This document shows, one piece after another, positions 1 through 7,716 of a stretch of DNA of 13,513 nucleotides. The first letter of the stretch is position 1, and every line of letters starts with the position of its first letter. The stretch comes from Alphaproteobacteria bacterium (lineage in GTDB: Bacteria; Pseudomonadota; Alphaproteobacteria; UBA8366): assembly GCA_030743445.1 (NCBI GenBank), contig JASLSL010000282.1:1-13513 (forward strand), in the 5' to 3' direction. A program made the position numbers and the translations under genes. The notes under the pieces were generated by a model. That model did not search any database. It was not told where the DNA came from and saw only the letters and a program-made list of their open reading frames with translations.

Positions 1-666
1 CGGTCGGCGCACTGCGGCATGCCGCATGCCGTCGCTGAGGTGCGTCCGGACCAAGGTTTGCACGCCGTTGCACCGGACGTTTGCAGCCGCCACCCGAACA
101 GCGACCGGATCGACATCGGCGGCGACCACCGGTGCGCGCCAGGTCCGCGCCATGGCGATCGAAAGTACCCCGGAGCCGCATCCGAGATCGAGCATCCGCC
201 GGGGTCGGAACCCGGCCCGCCGCGCCAGCCAGCTCAGGGCCGCAAGACAACTGCTTGTCGAGGCATGCGCGCCGGTGCCGAAGGCGAGCCCTGCGTCGAG
301 TGTGATCGGGATCGATCCGACCGGCGGCGAACCCTCGAAATGGCTCGGGTGGATGAAATACCGGCCGACGCGAATCGGGGCGAAAGAAGCGCGACTGACC
401 TGCTGCCAGTCGGTCTCGGGCAAACCCGCGACGACCGGCTCGGGCTCGGGAACGCCGGCGAGGGTCGCCGCCAGCGCCAACGCGGCGACCAAGTCGCCGC
501 GATCGGGCGGCGCCTCGGCATAGACCTCGACGCGCCAGCGCGCTCCGTCCGCGCTGGCCTCGAAGGTCGAGACCGCCGGACCGAAGGGCTCCAAGGCGGT
601 GGCAAAGGCAGGAACGGCATCGGCCGGCACCTCGACCGCGACGGTCCAACCGCCGGCGCCGACCAT
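1..666 (-). CDS. prmA: Ribosomal protein L11 methyltransferase PrmA (C-terminus cut by window edge)
   Basis: PrmA uses S-adenosylmethionine to methylate ribosomal protein L11 in the cytoplasm. The frame is open from an ATG at 666 to base 1, giving 222 residues; family members are usually about 290, so roughly the last 70 are outside. The N-terminal part (about 1-90) is the variable L11-recognition region. The family signature DAGLAFGTGAHAST lies at 124-137, the SAM-binding motif I LDLGCGSGVLSIA at 159-171, and the acidic motif II ADVDP at 183-187. The ATG is 6 bases after the uvrD stop codon, so the two genes are probably co-transcribed and translation may be coupled; no strong separate ribosome binding site is visible. 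The identification is secure. What cannot be seen is the C-terminal catalytic part and whatever follows it. Confidence 0.93.
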   Translation of the reverse strand, partial: MVGAGGWTVAVEVPADAVPAFATALEPFGPAVSTFEASADGARWRVEVYAEAPPDRGDLVAALALAATLAGVPEPEPVVAGLPETDWQQVSRASFAPIRVGRYFIHPSHFEGSPPVGSIPITLDAGLAFGTGAHASTSSCLAALSWLARRAGFRPRRMLDLGCGSGVLSIAMARTWRAPVVAADVDPVAVRVAAANVRCNGVQTLVRTHLSDGMRHAAVRRP

Positions 667-672
667 GCGCCG

Positions 673-2976
673 CTAAACCTTGGCGACGAACTGGGCGACG
701 ACTTTCTTGCTGCCGGCCTTGTCGAACTCGATGGTCAAGCGGTCGCCGTCGACCGCCAAGACCGTGCCCATGCCGAACTTCTGGTGGAAACAGCGCTCGC
801 CCTCGGCGAAGTCGCCGCCGACGCCGACGCGCTCGGCGACGCCTTCGATGCTCGGGCCCTCGCGGCGGCGGCGCTGATAGCGCCGCCATCCGGGCCCGCC
901 GATCATTTGGGCGGCGCCCCAGTCGACGCCTTCGCCCGACCCGCCACCGATCCCCATGCCCGGCGCTCGATAGTCGCCGAGCTCGCTCGCCGTCTCGACC
1001 ACCTCGTCCGGCAGTTCGCCAACGAAGCGCGACGGAATCGCGCTTTGCCAGGTGGCGTGGACCCGACGGTTGGCGACGTAGGAAACGTCGGCCCGCTTGC
1101 GCGCCCGGGTCAGACCGACATAGGCGAGCCGCCGCTCCTCTTCGAGCGCCGCCGCCCCGCCCTCGTCGAGCGAGCGCCGGTGAGGGAACAGATCCTCCTC
1201 CCAGCCCGGCAGGAACACGACGTCGAACTCTAGCCCTTTGGCACTGTGCAAGGTCATCAGGTTGACCATTTCCTCGCCCGCGTCCTCGGTCACCTCCATC
1301 ACCAGGCTGACGTGCTCCAGAAACTCGGCGAGGTCCTCGAACTCCTCCATCGCCGAGATCAGTTCCTTGAGGTTCTCGAGCTTGCCCGGCGCGTCGGGCT
1401 GTTTCTCGGCCTTGGCCTGCCACATCCCGGTGTAACCGGATTCGTCGAGCACGGTCTCCGCGAGGTCCCCATGGAGCTCGCTCTCGGCAAGGCGCCGCCA
1501 GCGGGCGAAGTCGTCGAGCAGCCCCGCGACCGCGCGCCGGGCGGCGGGGCGCAGTTCGTCGGTCTCGACGACTTGAAGTGCTGCCGCATGGAGCGAGCGT
1601 TCGCCGGCGCGCGCCGCCGAATGCAGAATCTGCAGCGTTGCCTTGCCGATGCCGCGGGTCGGCTTGTTGACGATGCGCTCGAAGGCGAGGTCGTCGTCGG
1701 GCTGGCGGATCACGCGCAAATAGGCGATGGCGTCGCGAATCTCCTCGCGCTCGTAGAAGCGCGGGCCGCCGATCACCCGGTAGGGCATGCCGAGGGTGAT
1801 GAAGCGTTCCTCGAACTCGCGGGTCTGAAACCCGGCGCGCACCAGGATCGCGATCTCGTCCAGGCTGGTTTCGGCCTTTTGCAAGGCCTCGATTTCCTCG
1901 GCGATGATGCGTGCCTCGGCCTCGCCGTCCCACAGACCGCGCACGGTGATCCGTTCGCCGTCGCCGGCCTCGGTCCAGAGCGTCTTGCCGAGCCGTCCTT
2001 CGTTTTGCGCGATCAGCCCGGACGCGGCGGCGAGAATCTGCGGCGTCGAGCGGTAGTTGCGCTCGAGCCGGATGATCCGAGCGCCGGGAAAGTCCTTCTC
2101 GAACTTGAGGATGTTGCCGACTTCCGCGCCGCGCCAGCCATAGATCGACTGGTCGTCGTCACCGACGCAGCAAATGTTGCGATGCTGCTGGGCCAACAGC
2201 CTGAGCCACAGATACTGCGCCACGTTGCTGTCCTGGTACTCGTCGACCAGGATGTAGCGAAACAGGTGCTGGTAGTCGGCGAGGATGTTTTCCTCGGCGG
2301 TGAAGACGGTCAGGCAATGCAACAGCAGGTCGCCGAAATCAGCCGCATTCAACGTGACCAGGCGCTCTTGGTAGTGAGTATAGAGCTTGACCGCGCGGCC
2401 GGCGGCGAACTCGCCGGCCTCCGTCGCCGTCACCTTGTCGGGGGTCAGCCCCTTGTCCTTCCAGCTCTGGATTTGCGCCATCAGGGCCCGCGCCGGCCAG
2501 CGCTTCTCGTCGACGCCCTCGGCCTGCATGATCTGCTTCAGCAGCCGGACTTGGTCGTCGGCGTCGAGAATCGTGAAATTCGAGCGCAGCCCCACGATTT
2601 CCGCGTGGCGGCGCAAGATCCGGGCGCCAAGCGCATGGAAGGTGCCGAGCCACAACCCTTCGACCGCGGCGCCGATCAACCGGCCGACGCGCTCGCGCAT
2701 CTCGCGCGCTGCCCTGTTGGTGAAGGTCACCGCGAGCACCTGGTAGGGCCGTGCGCGACCGAGATGGAGCAGGTGCGCGAGCCGCGTGGTCAGGACACGG
2801 GTCTTGCCGGTTCCGGCCCCCGCAAGCACCAGGACGGGACCGTCGACCGCCTCCGTTGCTTCGCGCTGGGCCTCGTTCAGGGCGGTGAGATAAGGCGGAT
2901 CGCCGGCCGGTCCGCCAGCCGACTCGGATGCGGATTCGGTCTCGACAAGCGGGTCGTCGTAAAGCGGATCGCTCAT
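673..2976 (-). CDS. uvrD: UvrD/PcrA-family ATP-dependent DNA helicase
   Basis: Superfamily 1A 3'-5' helicase of nucleotide excision repair, mismatch repair and removal of stalled RNA polymerase or RecA; 767 residues, normal for the family. Visible in order: an acidic leader (1-28), Q motif LNEAQREA (33-40), Walker A AGAGTGKT (52-59), motif Ia TFTNRAAREM (84-93), GTFH (111-114), Walker B DEYQDS (245-250), motif III QSIYGWRGA (276-284), motif IV RLERNYRS (303-310), motif V LMTLHSAKGLEF (573-584), motif VI RRLAYVGLTRAR (615-626). A C-terminal Tudor-like module (about 728-767, FHQKFGMGTV) is typical of UvrD/PcrA that contact RNA polymerase. The frame runs open upstream to about 3435, but homology begins only after the ATG at 2976, which also follows a good promoter; the longer start is rejected. 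prmA follows 6 bases downstream. Confidence 0.96.
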   Translation of the reverse strand: MSDPLYDDPLVETESASESAGGPAGDPPYLTALNEAQREATEAVDGPVLVLAGAGTGKTRVLTTRLAHLLHLGRARPYQVLAVTFTNRAAREMRERVGRLIGAAVEGLWLGTFHALGARILRRHAEIVGLRSNFTILDADDQVRLLKQIMQAEGVDEKRWPARALMAQIQSWKDKGLTPDKVTATEAGEFAAGRAVKLYTHYQERLVTLNAADFGDLLLHCLTVFTAEENILADYQHLFRYILVDEYQDSNVAQYLWLRLLAQQHRNICCVGDDDQSIYGWRGAEVGNILKFEKDFPGARIIRLERNYRSTPQILAAASGLIAQNEGRLGKTLWTEAGDGERITVRGLWDGEAEARIIAEEIEALQKAETSLDEIAILVRAGFQTREFEERFITLGMPYRVIGGPRFYEREEIRDAIAYLRVIRQPDDDLAFERIVNKPTRGIGKATLQILHSAARAGERSLHAAALQVVETDELRPAARRAVAGLLDDFARWRRLAESELHGDLAETVLDESGYTGMWQAKAEKQPDAPGKLENLKELISAMEEFEDLAEFLEHVSLVMEVTEDAGEEMVNLMTLHSAKGLEFDVVFLPGWEEDLFPHRRSLDEGGAAALEEERRLAYVGLTRARKRADVSYVANRRVHATWQSAIPSRFVGELPDEVVETASELGDYRAPGMGIGGGSGEGVDWGAAQMIGGPGWRRYQRRRREGPSIEGVAERVGVGGDFAEGERCFHQKFGMGTVLAVDGDRLTIEFDKAGSKKVVAQFVAKV

Positions 2977-2983
2977 GGCTTTT

Positions 2984-3011
2984 AGTATAGCATGCCAAGC
3001 ATTCCGCCCAA
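2984..3011 (-). promoter_or_regulatory. Predicted sigma-70-type promoter of uvrD, possibly giving a leaderless mRNA
   Basis: On the minus strand, -35 TTGGGC (3006-3011), a 16-base spacer, and -10 TATACT (2984-2989, five of six consensus bases). Transcription would start about 7 bases after the -10, at 2976-2978, which is on or next to the A of the uvrD ATG. No Shine-Dalgarno sequence is present before that ATG. The match is seen directly; the leaderless reading is inference. Confidence 0.45.
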
Positions 3012-3033
3012 TCCCGCGACGCCGGTTCACGAT

Positions 3034-3064
3034 TTGGTGTCCGGCGCAGCACCGTCTATTTAAT
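3034..3064 (+). promoter_or_regulatory. Weak candidate promoter of the HtrA-like gene
   Basis: A TTGGTG hexamer (3034-3039) is followed 19 bases later by TTTAAT (3059-3064, five of six to the -10 consensus), in the only AT-rich patch of the divergent intergenic region 2977-3102. Spacing is longer than ideal and the -35 matches only three bases, so this is a suggestion only. Confidence 0.25.
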
Positions 3065-3088
3065 TGGGATACCATTGACCGTGGCGAG

Positions 3089-3095
3089 AAGGAGG
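3089..3095 (+). promoter_or_regulatory. Ribosome binding site that decides the HtrA-like start
   Basis: A perfect AAGGAGG sits 7 bases before the ATG at 3103. An in-frame TTG at 3097 lies only 1 base after it, too close to use, so the ATG at 3103 is chosen. Confidence 0.8.
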
Positions 3096-3102
3096 CTTGG
3101 CG

Positions 3103-4125
3103 ATGGTGACGAAGCGCGGTTCCGGACATCGGATTGCCGGTAAGACCTTCGTTTTCTTGGCGATCGTGCTGTCGCTGCTGAGCCCGGCGCCGACATGGGC
3201 GACCGAACTGCCAGCCAAGCAAATCCTCGATTCGGTGGTCAAGCTCGACGCCGAAATCCCTCGGAGCACGCGCACCGCAGCCCATCTCGGCACCAAGCGG
3301 GAAGGCCACGCGGTGGTGATCGACTCGGAAGGCCTGGCCCTCACCATCGGCTACCTGATCCTCGAGGCGACCGCGGTCAGGCTGACCGGCGCCGATGGCA
3401 GACCGGTGCCGGCGAGCATCGTCGCCTATGACCACAACACCGGGTTCGGGCTGTTACGGGCGCTGCGGCCGCTCGGCGTGAAACCGATTCGGCTCGGCGA
3501 CTCGTCCCGTGCGGTCGCCAACACGCCGGTCCTGGTCGCGGGACATGGCGGCGCGATGAACGCGGTACCGGTACGGGTCGTCTCCCGCCGGGACTTCGCG
3601 GGCTACTGGGAATACCTGCTGGAGAAGGCCATTTTCACCAGCCCGCCGTTCCCGGGTTTCGGAGGGGCGGCACTGATCGACGATCGCGGACAGTTGATCG
3701 GCATCGGCTCGCTGGTGGTCGGCGACGCGGCGGCAAAGGACACATACAGTCCAGGCAACATGTTCATTCCGATCAACGCCCTGAAGCCGATTATGGGCGA
3801 CTTGATCTCCGAGGGCCGCTCGACCGGACCGCACCATCCCTGGATCGGGGTCTATACCGAAGAGGCGCGCGGCCGGCTGTTCGTCAACCGCCTCGCGAAG
3901 GAGGGACCGGCGCGCGCGGCTGGCATTCGCGAGGGCGATATCATCGTGTCGGTCAACGACCAGCCGGTCGCGGGGCAGATGGATTTCTACCGCAAGCTCT
4001 GGACCCGGGGCGGGCCCGACGTGACGGTCGAGATCACCGTGCTGACGGAGAAATCCGGTCTCGCCACTTACTCGGTCGCCGCCACCGACCGATACAAGTG
4101 GCTGCAGTTCTCACGCGGAAATTGA
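3103..4125 (+). CDS. Secreted HtrA/DegP-like protein with PDZ domain, catalytic triad lost
   Basis: 340 residues. A signal peptide is visible: basic start, hydrophobic core about 14-27, likely cleavage after Ala33 (TWA|TE), so the product is periplasmic or exported. Residues about 44-235 follow the trypsin-like S1C fold and 245-320 form one PDZ domain (WIGV, then GPARAAGIREGDIIVSVN). Lining up by eye with DegP, the His of the usual TNxHV motif falls on Tyr84 (LTIGYLI), the Asp of SDIAL on Gly114 (NTGFGLL), and the Ser of GNSGGAL on Phe186 (PGFGGAAL). All three catalytic residues therefore seem replaced while the fold-defining glycines stay. I infer a non-proteolytic chaperone, binding or regulatory protein. 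It is divergent from uvrD and ends 4 bases from the converging ClC gene. The family call is firm; the loss of activity is a strong inference. Confidence 0.85.
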   Translation: MVTKRGSGHRIAGKTFVFLAIVLSLLSPAPTWATELPAKQILDSVVKLDAEIPRSTRTAAHLGTKREGHAVVIDSEGLALTIGYLILEATAVRLTGADGRPVPASIVAYDHNTGFGLLRALRPLGVKPIRLGDSSRAVANTPVLVAGHGGAMNAVPVRVVSRRDFAGYWEYLLEKAIFTSPPFPGFGGAALIDDRGQLIGIGSLVVGDAAAKDTYSPGNMFIPINALKPIMGDLISEGRSTGPHHPWIGVYTEEARGRLFVNRLAKEGPARAAGIREGDIIVSVNDQPVAGQMDFYRKLWTRGGPDVTVEITVLTEKSGLATYSVAATDRYKWLQFSRGN

Positions 4126-4129
4126 CGGA

Positions 4130-5908
4130 TCAGGCGGCCGATCCCTCCTCCGCCCGGGCCTCGGCTATCGCGTTGCGGTAGGCCATCATGACGTCGCGCT
4201 GGTGCACCACGCCGGCGAACTTCATCGACTCGAGGCTCTCGACGACGGCGACGTGATCCTCTTCCTCGGCCTGCATCAGGTTCATCGCCATGCCGAGATC
4301 GGCGTCGAGCGCCAGCACCGGGGGATGTAGGCGGGCCACGTCCTGGGCGTTGATCAGGGAATCGATCTCGGTGTCGAAGGCGGCTTGATGCAGATCGCTC
4401 AGCGCGATCGTTCCGTGAATCACGCGTTCGCCGTCGATCACGAACAGGGTTCCGTAAGCGACCGAGGGAAGTTTCGTGCGCACCTCGTTCATCATCGCGC
4501 CCGGATCGACGGTCACGAAGTCGTCGGTCATCACCTGGCCGACATGAAACGCCTGCAGCAGTCGTTGCTCGCGGCCCTCGCGCACGTCGAGCCCGCGTTG
4601 CTCAAGCTGCCAGGTGAAGAACGAGTGCCCGAAAATGTTGCGAGTCAGCAGCGAGGCGATCACCGTCGCGATCATCACCGCGACGGTCAGCGCGTAATCG
4701 CCGGTCAGCTCGAACACCATCAATATGGTCGAGATCGGCGCGCCCAAGATCGCGCCCGCGACCGCCCCCATGCCGACGATCGTATAGGCGCCGTGGCCCG
4801 AGGAAAGGTCGGGGAAGACCGAGGTCGCGACGAAGCCGAACGAGCCGCCGAGCATTGCGCCGATGACCAGCGCCGGCGAGAATACGCCGCCGCCGAACCC
4901 GCAGCCGAGCGTGATCGCGGTTGCCACGGTCTTGGCGATCAACACGCCGAGTAGGACAGAAATCACCAGCGCCTCGTTGAGCGCCGCGTCGGTCACCGCG
5001 TAACCGACCCCCAGCACCTGGGGATAGACGATTGCGATCAGGCCGACGATGAGCCCGCCGCAGGCAGGCTGCGTCCAACGCGGGATCGAGGTATCTCGCA
5101 TCGCTTTCTGGGTCAGCGCGACCGAGCGCATCAGAACGATGGCGGTGACGGCGCTGATCAGTCCCAAAAGCGCGAAGGCCGGGAATTCGAGGACCGAGGC
5201 GATCTCGTGGCCGACGATAATGAAGGCGGGGAAATCGCCGAAATAGGCGCGGCTGACCATGGTGCCCGCGACCGAGGCGATGACCACCGGCGCGAAGGCG
5301 CCGAGCGCGTAGTGCCCGATCACCACTTCGAGCGCGAAGAACACACCGGCGATCGGCGCATTGAACGACGCCGCGACGCCGGCGGCGACACCGCAGCCGA
5401 GCAGGGTTCGCGAGAGTGATCGCCCGAGGCGCAACTTTTCGGCGACGAAGGCGCTCAACGAAGCGGCGAGATGGACCACCGGCCCTTCGCGGCCGGCCGA
5501 GGCGCCGACGCCGATCGACAGAGCGCTCGCCGCCGCGGCGCCGATTCCCGAGCGGATCTGCATCTGGCCGCCGCGGAGCGCGCTCGCCTCGATCACGTCG
5601 GAGACGCCTTCGACCCGCTGCTTCGGCAGGGCGTATTCGACCAGCAGGCCGACCAGCAACCCGCCGAGCGTCGTCGCCAGCAGAATGCGCCACCAGGGAA
5701 TGCCGACGAAGGATGGGTCCGCGCGGTCGAAACCCATCTCGAACGCGACCAATTGAACGATCTCGATGCCTTCGCGGAACACGATCGCGGAACCGCCGCC
5801 GATCAAGCCGATCACGACCGCCAGAATAGACAGGATGACCTGCTCGTGCCGGGTCAGTCGGCCGATGCGCCGGAGATAGGAACCGAAGTCGATTCGGGGC
5901 ACGGGCAT
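4130..5908 (-). CDS. ClC-family anion channel/transporter with C-terminal CBS pair
   Basis: Inner-membrane ClC protein, 592 residues: transmembrane core about 22-432, then two CBS domains (about 456-510 and 517-578) that may bind nucleotides and gate transport. Family motifs are clear: GREGP at 139-143 with gating glutamate Glu141, AASFNAPIAGVFFALE at 179-194, and GGGVFSP at 339-345. Aligned by eye with E. coli ClcA, the internal proton glutamate (Glu203) position is Val195, the same residue as in animal ClC channels. The first filter motif GSGIPE reads VEGVSD (99-104), and the ion-coordinating Tyr445 position is near Phe430/Phe431. This argues against classical 2Cl-/H+ exchange. The start is the ATG at 5908; no strong ribosome binding site is visible and a GTG two codons downstream is possible. 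It converges on the HtrA-like gene with a 4-base gap. Confidence 0.93.
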   Translation of the reverse strand: MPVPRIDFGSYLRRIGRLTRHEQVILSILAVVIGLIGGGSAIVFREGIEIVQLVAFEMGFDRADPSFVGIPWWRILLATTLGGLLVGLLVEYALPKQRVEGVSDVIEASALRGGQMQIRSGIGAAAASALSIGVGASAGREGPVVHLAASLSAFVAEKLRLGRSLSRTLLGCGVAAGVAASFNAPIAGVFFALEVVIGHYALGAFAPVVIASVAGTMVSRAYFGDFPAFIIVGHEIASVLEFPAFALLGLISAVTAIVLMRSVALTQKAMRDTSIPRWTQPACGGLIVGLIAIVYPQVLGVGYAVTDAALNEALVISVLLGVLIAKTVATAITLGCGFGGGVFSPALVIGAMLGGSFGFVATSVFPDLSSGHGAYTIVGMGAVAGAILGAPISTILMVFELTGDYALTVAVMIATVIASLLTRNIFGHSFFTWQLEQRGLDVREGREQRLLQAFHVGQVMTDDFVTVDPGAMMNEVRTKLPSVAYGTLFVIDGERVIHGTIALSDLHQAAFDTEIDSLINAQDVARLHPPVLALDADLGMAMNLMQAEEEDHVAVVESLESMKFAGVVHQRDVMMAYRNAIAEARAEEGSAA

Positions 5909-5992
5909 CCGGAGGGATCAGTTCAAGGGACCGTGCGCATTATTAGCGCAAAGCGGTGGACCCGCAAAGTGCGGCTACCGAGGGGTATCCGA
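5909..5992. other. Short intergenic region with two small hairpins
   Basis: Between the diguanylate cyclase stop and the ClC start on the same strand. It contains TGCGC-ATTATTA-GCGCA (5934-5950) and CCGCA-AAG-TGCGG (5962-5974). Each has perfect 5-bp arms, and neither is followed by a T-run on the minus strand. They could be weak transcript-end structures of the upstream gene or part of a ClC promoter (TAATAAT on the minus strand lies inside the first one). No function can be assigned. Confidence 0.3.
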
Positions 5993-7042
5993 TCAGTCGG
6001 CTGCCGTGGTCGCGAGGTCGCTTTCGAGCACGACCCGATTGCGGCCGGTGCCCTTTGCCTGATAGAGGGCGTCGTCGGAGCGCTGGATCAATTCGGTCAG
6101 CGATTCGCCGGGATGGAACTCGGCGACGCCGATGCTGATGGTGATGGTGTCGAGTTCCTCGCCCGTCTGCTTCTTGCGGAATCTTTTCGATTCGATCGTG
6201 GTGCGGATTTTCTCGGCGACCACGCTGGCGGTCTCCAGCACCGTGTCGGGCAAGATCACCGCGAACTCCTCGCCGCCATACCGCGCCGCCGTGTCGCGAC
6301 CCTTGATGTTGGCCGACATGGTGTGGGCGACGAGCTTCAAGACATCGTCACCGGTTTGATGGCCGTAATTGTCATTGAATTTCTTGAAAAAATCGATGTC
6401 CAACAGCATGAGACACAGCGAACTTCCGTCCTCCATCGAGTGCATCGCCTCGGTCCGGAGCGTGACGTCGAAATACTTGCGGTTGGCGATTCCAGTCAGC
6501 GCGTCGGTCATCGCCTCGCGCTGAATATCCTCGAGGTTCTGCCGCAGTGCCTCGATCTCGACCGACGTGCTGCTGAGCTGCTCCTCGAGGCCGCGGTTGT
6601 AGGCCAGCATTTTTTCGGTCTCGCTGGCGACCGATTGAATGACCTTCTCCACCACGACGTCCTTGTCGCCGTCGACCAGTTCGCTGAGACTGTTCTCCAG
6701 GGTCTCGCCGAAATTGTGGGCGCCGTTCGTGGCCTCCGAGAGGAATTCACGGACCCGCTTGACCGAGGAGTCGATCTTTTCGCTCGCCGCCTGGATCGTT
6801 GCCCCTTCCCGGGCGAAACCGAAGAATTTCTGGAATAGTTCGGCGTTCTGAAAGTCGTCGAACTCCTTGCCCGCCTCGATCAAATCGTCGATCACCCGTT
6901 TCAGGTCCGGGTCGCGGCCACTGGCATAGGTGTACCACAAGGTGAAATTCTGCGGCGTGGCAGGGACCTGATGCGTCACCATCAGGTCGACCGCGGCGCG
7001 CGCATGGCCGGCGGCAACTTCAATATCGTCTGCGTGCTCCAC
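5993..7042 (-). CDS. Diguanylate cyclase (GGDEF domain), soluble
   Basis: Makes cyclic di-GMP from two GTP; 349 residues without a membrane segment, so cytoplasmic. Residues 1-170 are a mostly helical N-terminal region (TPQNFTLWYTYASG at 29-42, then heptad-like helices about 85-175 likely to dimerise). The GGDEF domain spans about 175-345: TDALTGIANRKYF (179-191), metal-binding LLDIDFF (213-219), and the active-site GGEEF at 256-260, so catalysis is expected. The product-inhibition site, RxxD five residues before GGEEF, reads KGRD (247-250): the Asp is in place but the Arg position is Lys. Start is a GTG at 7042, with GGGAG (7050-7054 on the minus strand) 7 bases upstream. The N-terminal ligand or partner is unknown, so the input signal cannot be named. 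Confidence 0.93.
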   Translation of the reverse strand: MEHADDIEVAAGHARAAVDLMVTHQVPATPQNFTLWYTYASGRDPDLKRVIDDLIEAGKEFDDFQNAELFQKFFGFAREGATIQAASEKIDSSVKRVREFLSEATNGAHNFGETLENSLSELVDGDKDVVVEKVIQSVASETEKMLAYNRGLEEQLSSTSVEIEALRQNLEDIQREAMTDALTGIANRKYFDVTLRTEAMHSMEDGSSLCLMLLDIDFFKKFNDNYGHQTGDDVLKLVAHTMSANIKGRDTAARYGGEEFAVILPDTVLETASVVAEKIRTTIESKRFRKKQTGEELDTITISIGVAEFHPGESLTELIQRSDDALYQAKGTGRNRVVLESDLATTAAD

Positions 7043-7175
7043 CGCAGGTCTCCCACCCGGTCCGGCCGGTCGAAACCAACCTCTGGCCGAACTTCGAAAT
7101 CGTGGCAGTACGTTAACAGAATGATGGGGCCGGATTAAAGCGTTTCGTCATCCCAAAAAAGCGATCGACCGGCGC
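7043..7175. other. Intergenic region upstream of the diguanylate cyclase
   Basis: 133 bases between the thioesterase stop and the cyclase start, both on the minus strand. A T6 run (minus strand, 7155-7160) lies about 15 bases after the thioesterase stop and could end its transcript, but I find no convincing stem before it. The rest should hold the cyclase promoter; no clear -35/-10 pair was recognised. Confidence 0.3.
7130..7140 (+). repeat. 11-bp echo of the 9692-9712 palindrome arm
   Basis: CCGGATTAAAG occurs here and identically at 9701-9711 in the right arm of the large inverted repeat. The flanks differ and there is no paired arm nearby. It may be a decayed half-copy of the same repeat family or coincidence. 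Confidence 0.25.
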
Positions 7176-7670
7176 CTATTCCCTGCGGCGAATTCCGAGG
7201 ATCCGTCCCACACCCTTAGGCTCCGGCAACGCGGCATGGGCGTCGCGGACCGAGGAAATCCACTCGAAGATTTCAGGCGGCATTGGCCCGACCCGGCGCT
7301 TCGACAAATCGATGTGCACCGACAGCAATTCATTCGTCGCCGCCAAAAATCCTTCCACCGCATGATACATCTCGTGCCAGAAGTGAATTCGTTTCTCGTC
7401 GCAATCCAAAATCCGCGTCGTGAACCTCAACGGATCGCCCTCGTGGACCTCGCGTCGGTAGGTAATGTTCATATCGGCAACGAAGGTCGTGCTGTTGGCT
7501 TTGGTCTTGTGATCGTGGGTCAATCGCAGATAGTCCAACATCTCGTCCGTCGCGTGATCGAAGGCAAGCACGTAAAAGGCCACGTTCATGTGGCCGTTGT
7601 AGTCGATCCATTCGGGAAGCACGGGCTCGGCGTGCAGCTCGAGCGGTGCCGGAATATTCATCTCGTTCAT
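7176..7670 (-). CDS. Hotdog-fold acyl-CoA thioesterase (4HBT family)
   Basis: 164 residues, one hotdog domain. The family signature is WIDYNGHMN at 21-29, with the probable catalytic Asp23 and the HMN turn, followed by FYVLAFDHATDEML (32-45) of the central helix and YRREVHEGDPL (71-81) of the sheet. Such enzymes hydrolyse acyl-CoA thioesters in the cytoplasm; the sequence resembles the stand-alone thioesterases found near carnitine and fatty-acid metabolism genes, but no such neighbour is seen here, so the substrate is open. Start is the ATG at 7670; an in-frame ATG at 7661 (preceded by AACGAG) is equally possible. The frame runs open to about 9425 across the opposite-strand gene, but homology stops at this start. 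Divergent from the 601-residue protein. Confidence 0.85.
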   Translation of the reverse strand: MNEMNIPAPLELHAEPVLPEWIDYNGHMNVAFYVLAFDHATDEMLDYLRLTHDHKTKANSTTFVADMNITYRREVHEGDPLRFTTRILDCDEKRIHFWHEMYHAVEGFLAATNELLSVHIDLSKRRVGPMPPEIFEWISSVRDAHAALPEPKGVGRILGIRRRE

Positions 7671-7716
7671 GATCACGAAATTAGTCGGCCCGATCCACGG
7701 TTGGCAAGATGCGGAA

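Noticed and set aside
19..1233. Plus-strand 404-residue open frame over prmA and the end of uvrD
   Set aside because: The minus strand encodes clear PrmA and UvrD motifs throughout; the plus-strand protein is a low-complexity Arg/Asp/Gly shadow.
1246..2985. Plus-strand 579-residue open frame opposite uvrD
   Set aside because: Antisense shadow of a gene with complete SF1 helicase motifs; no recognisable domain of its own.
2977..3435. N-terminal extension of uvrD to 920 residues
   Set aside because: It runs across the divergent promoter region and the 5' end of the HtrA-like gene, has no helicase homology, and the ATG at 2976 fits family length and promoter placement.
5471..6838. Plus-strand 455-residue open frame opposite the ClC and diguanylate cyclase genes
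   Set aside because: It spans the antisense of two well-supported genes and their gap and has no domain signature.
7090..7145. TTAA repeats upstream of the diguanylate cyclase as a CtrA box
   Set aside because: The two TTAA elements are 18 bases apart rather than the 7 needed for the TTAA-N7-TTAA site.
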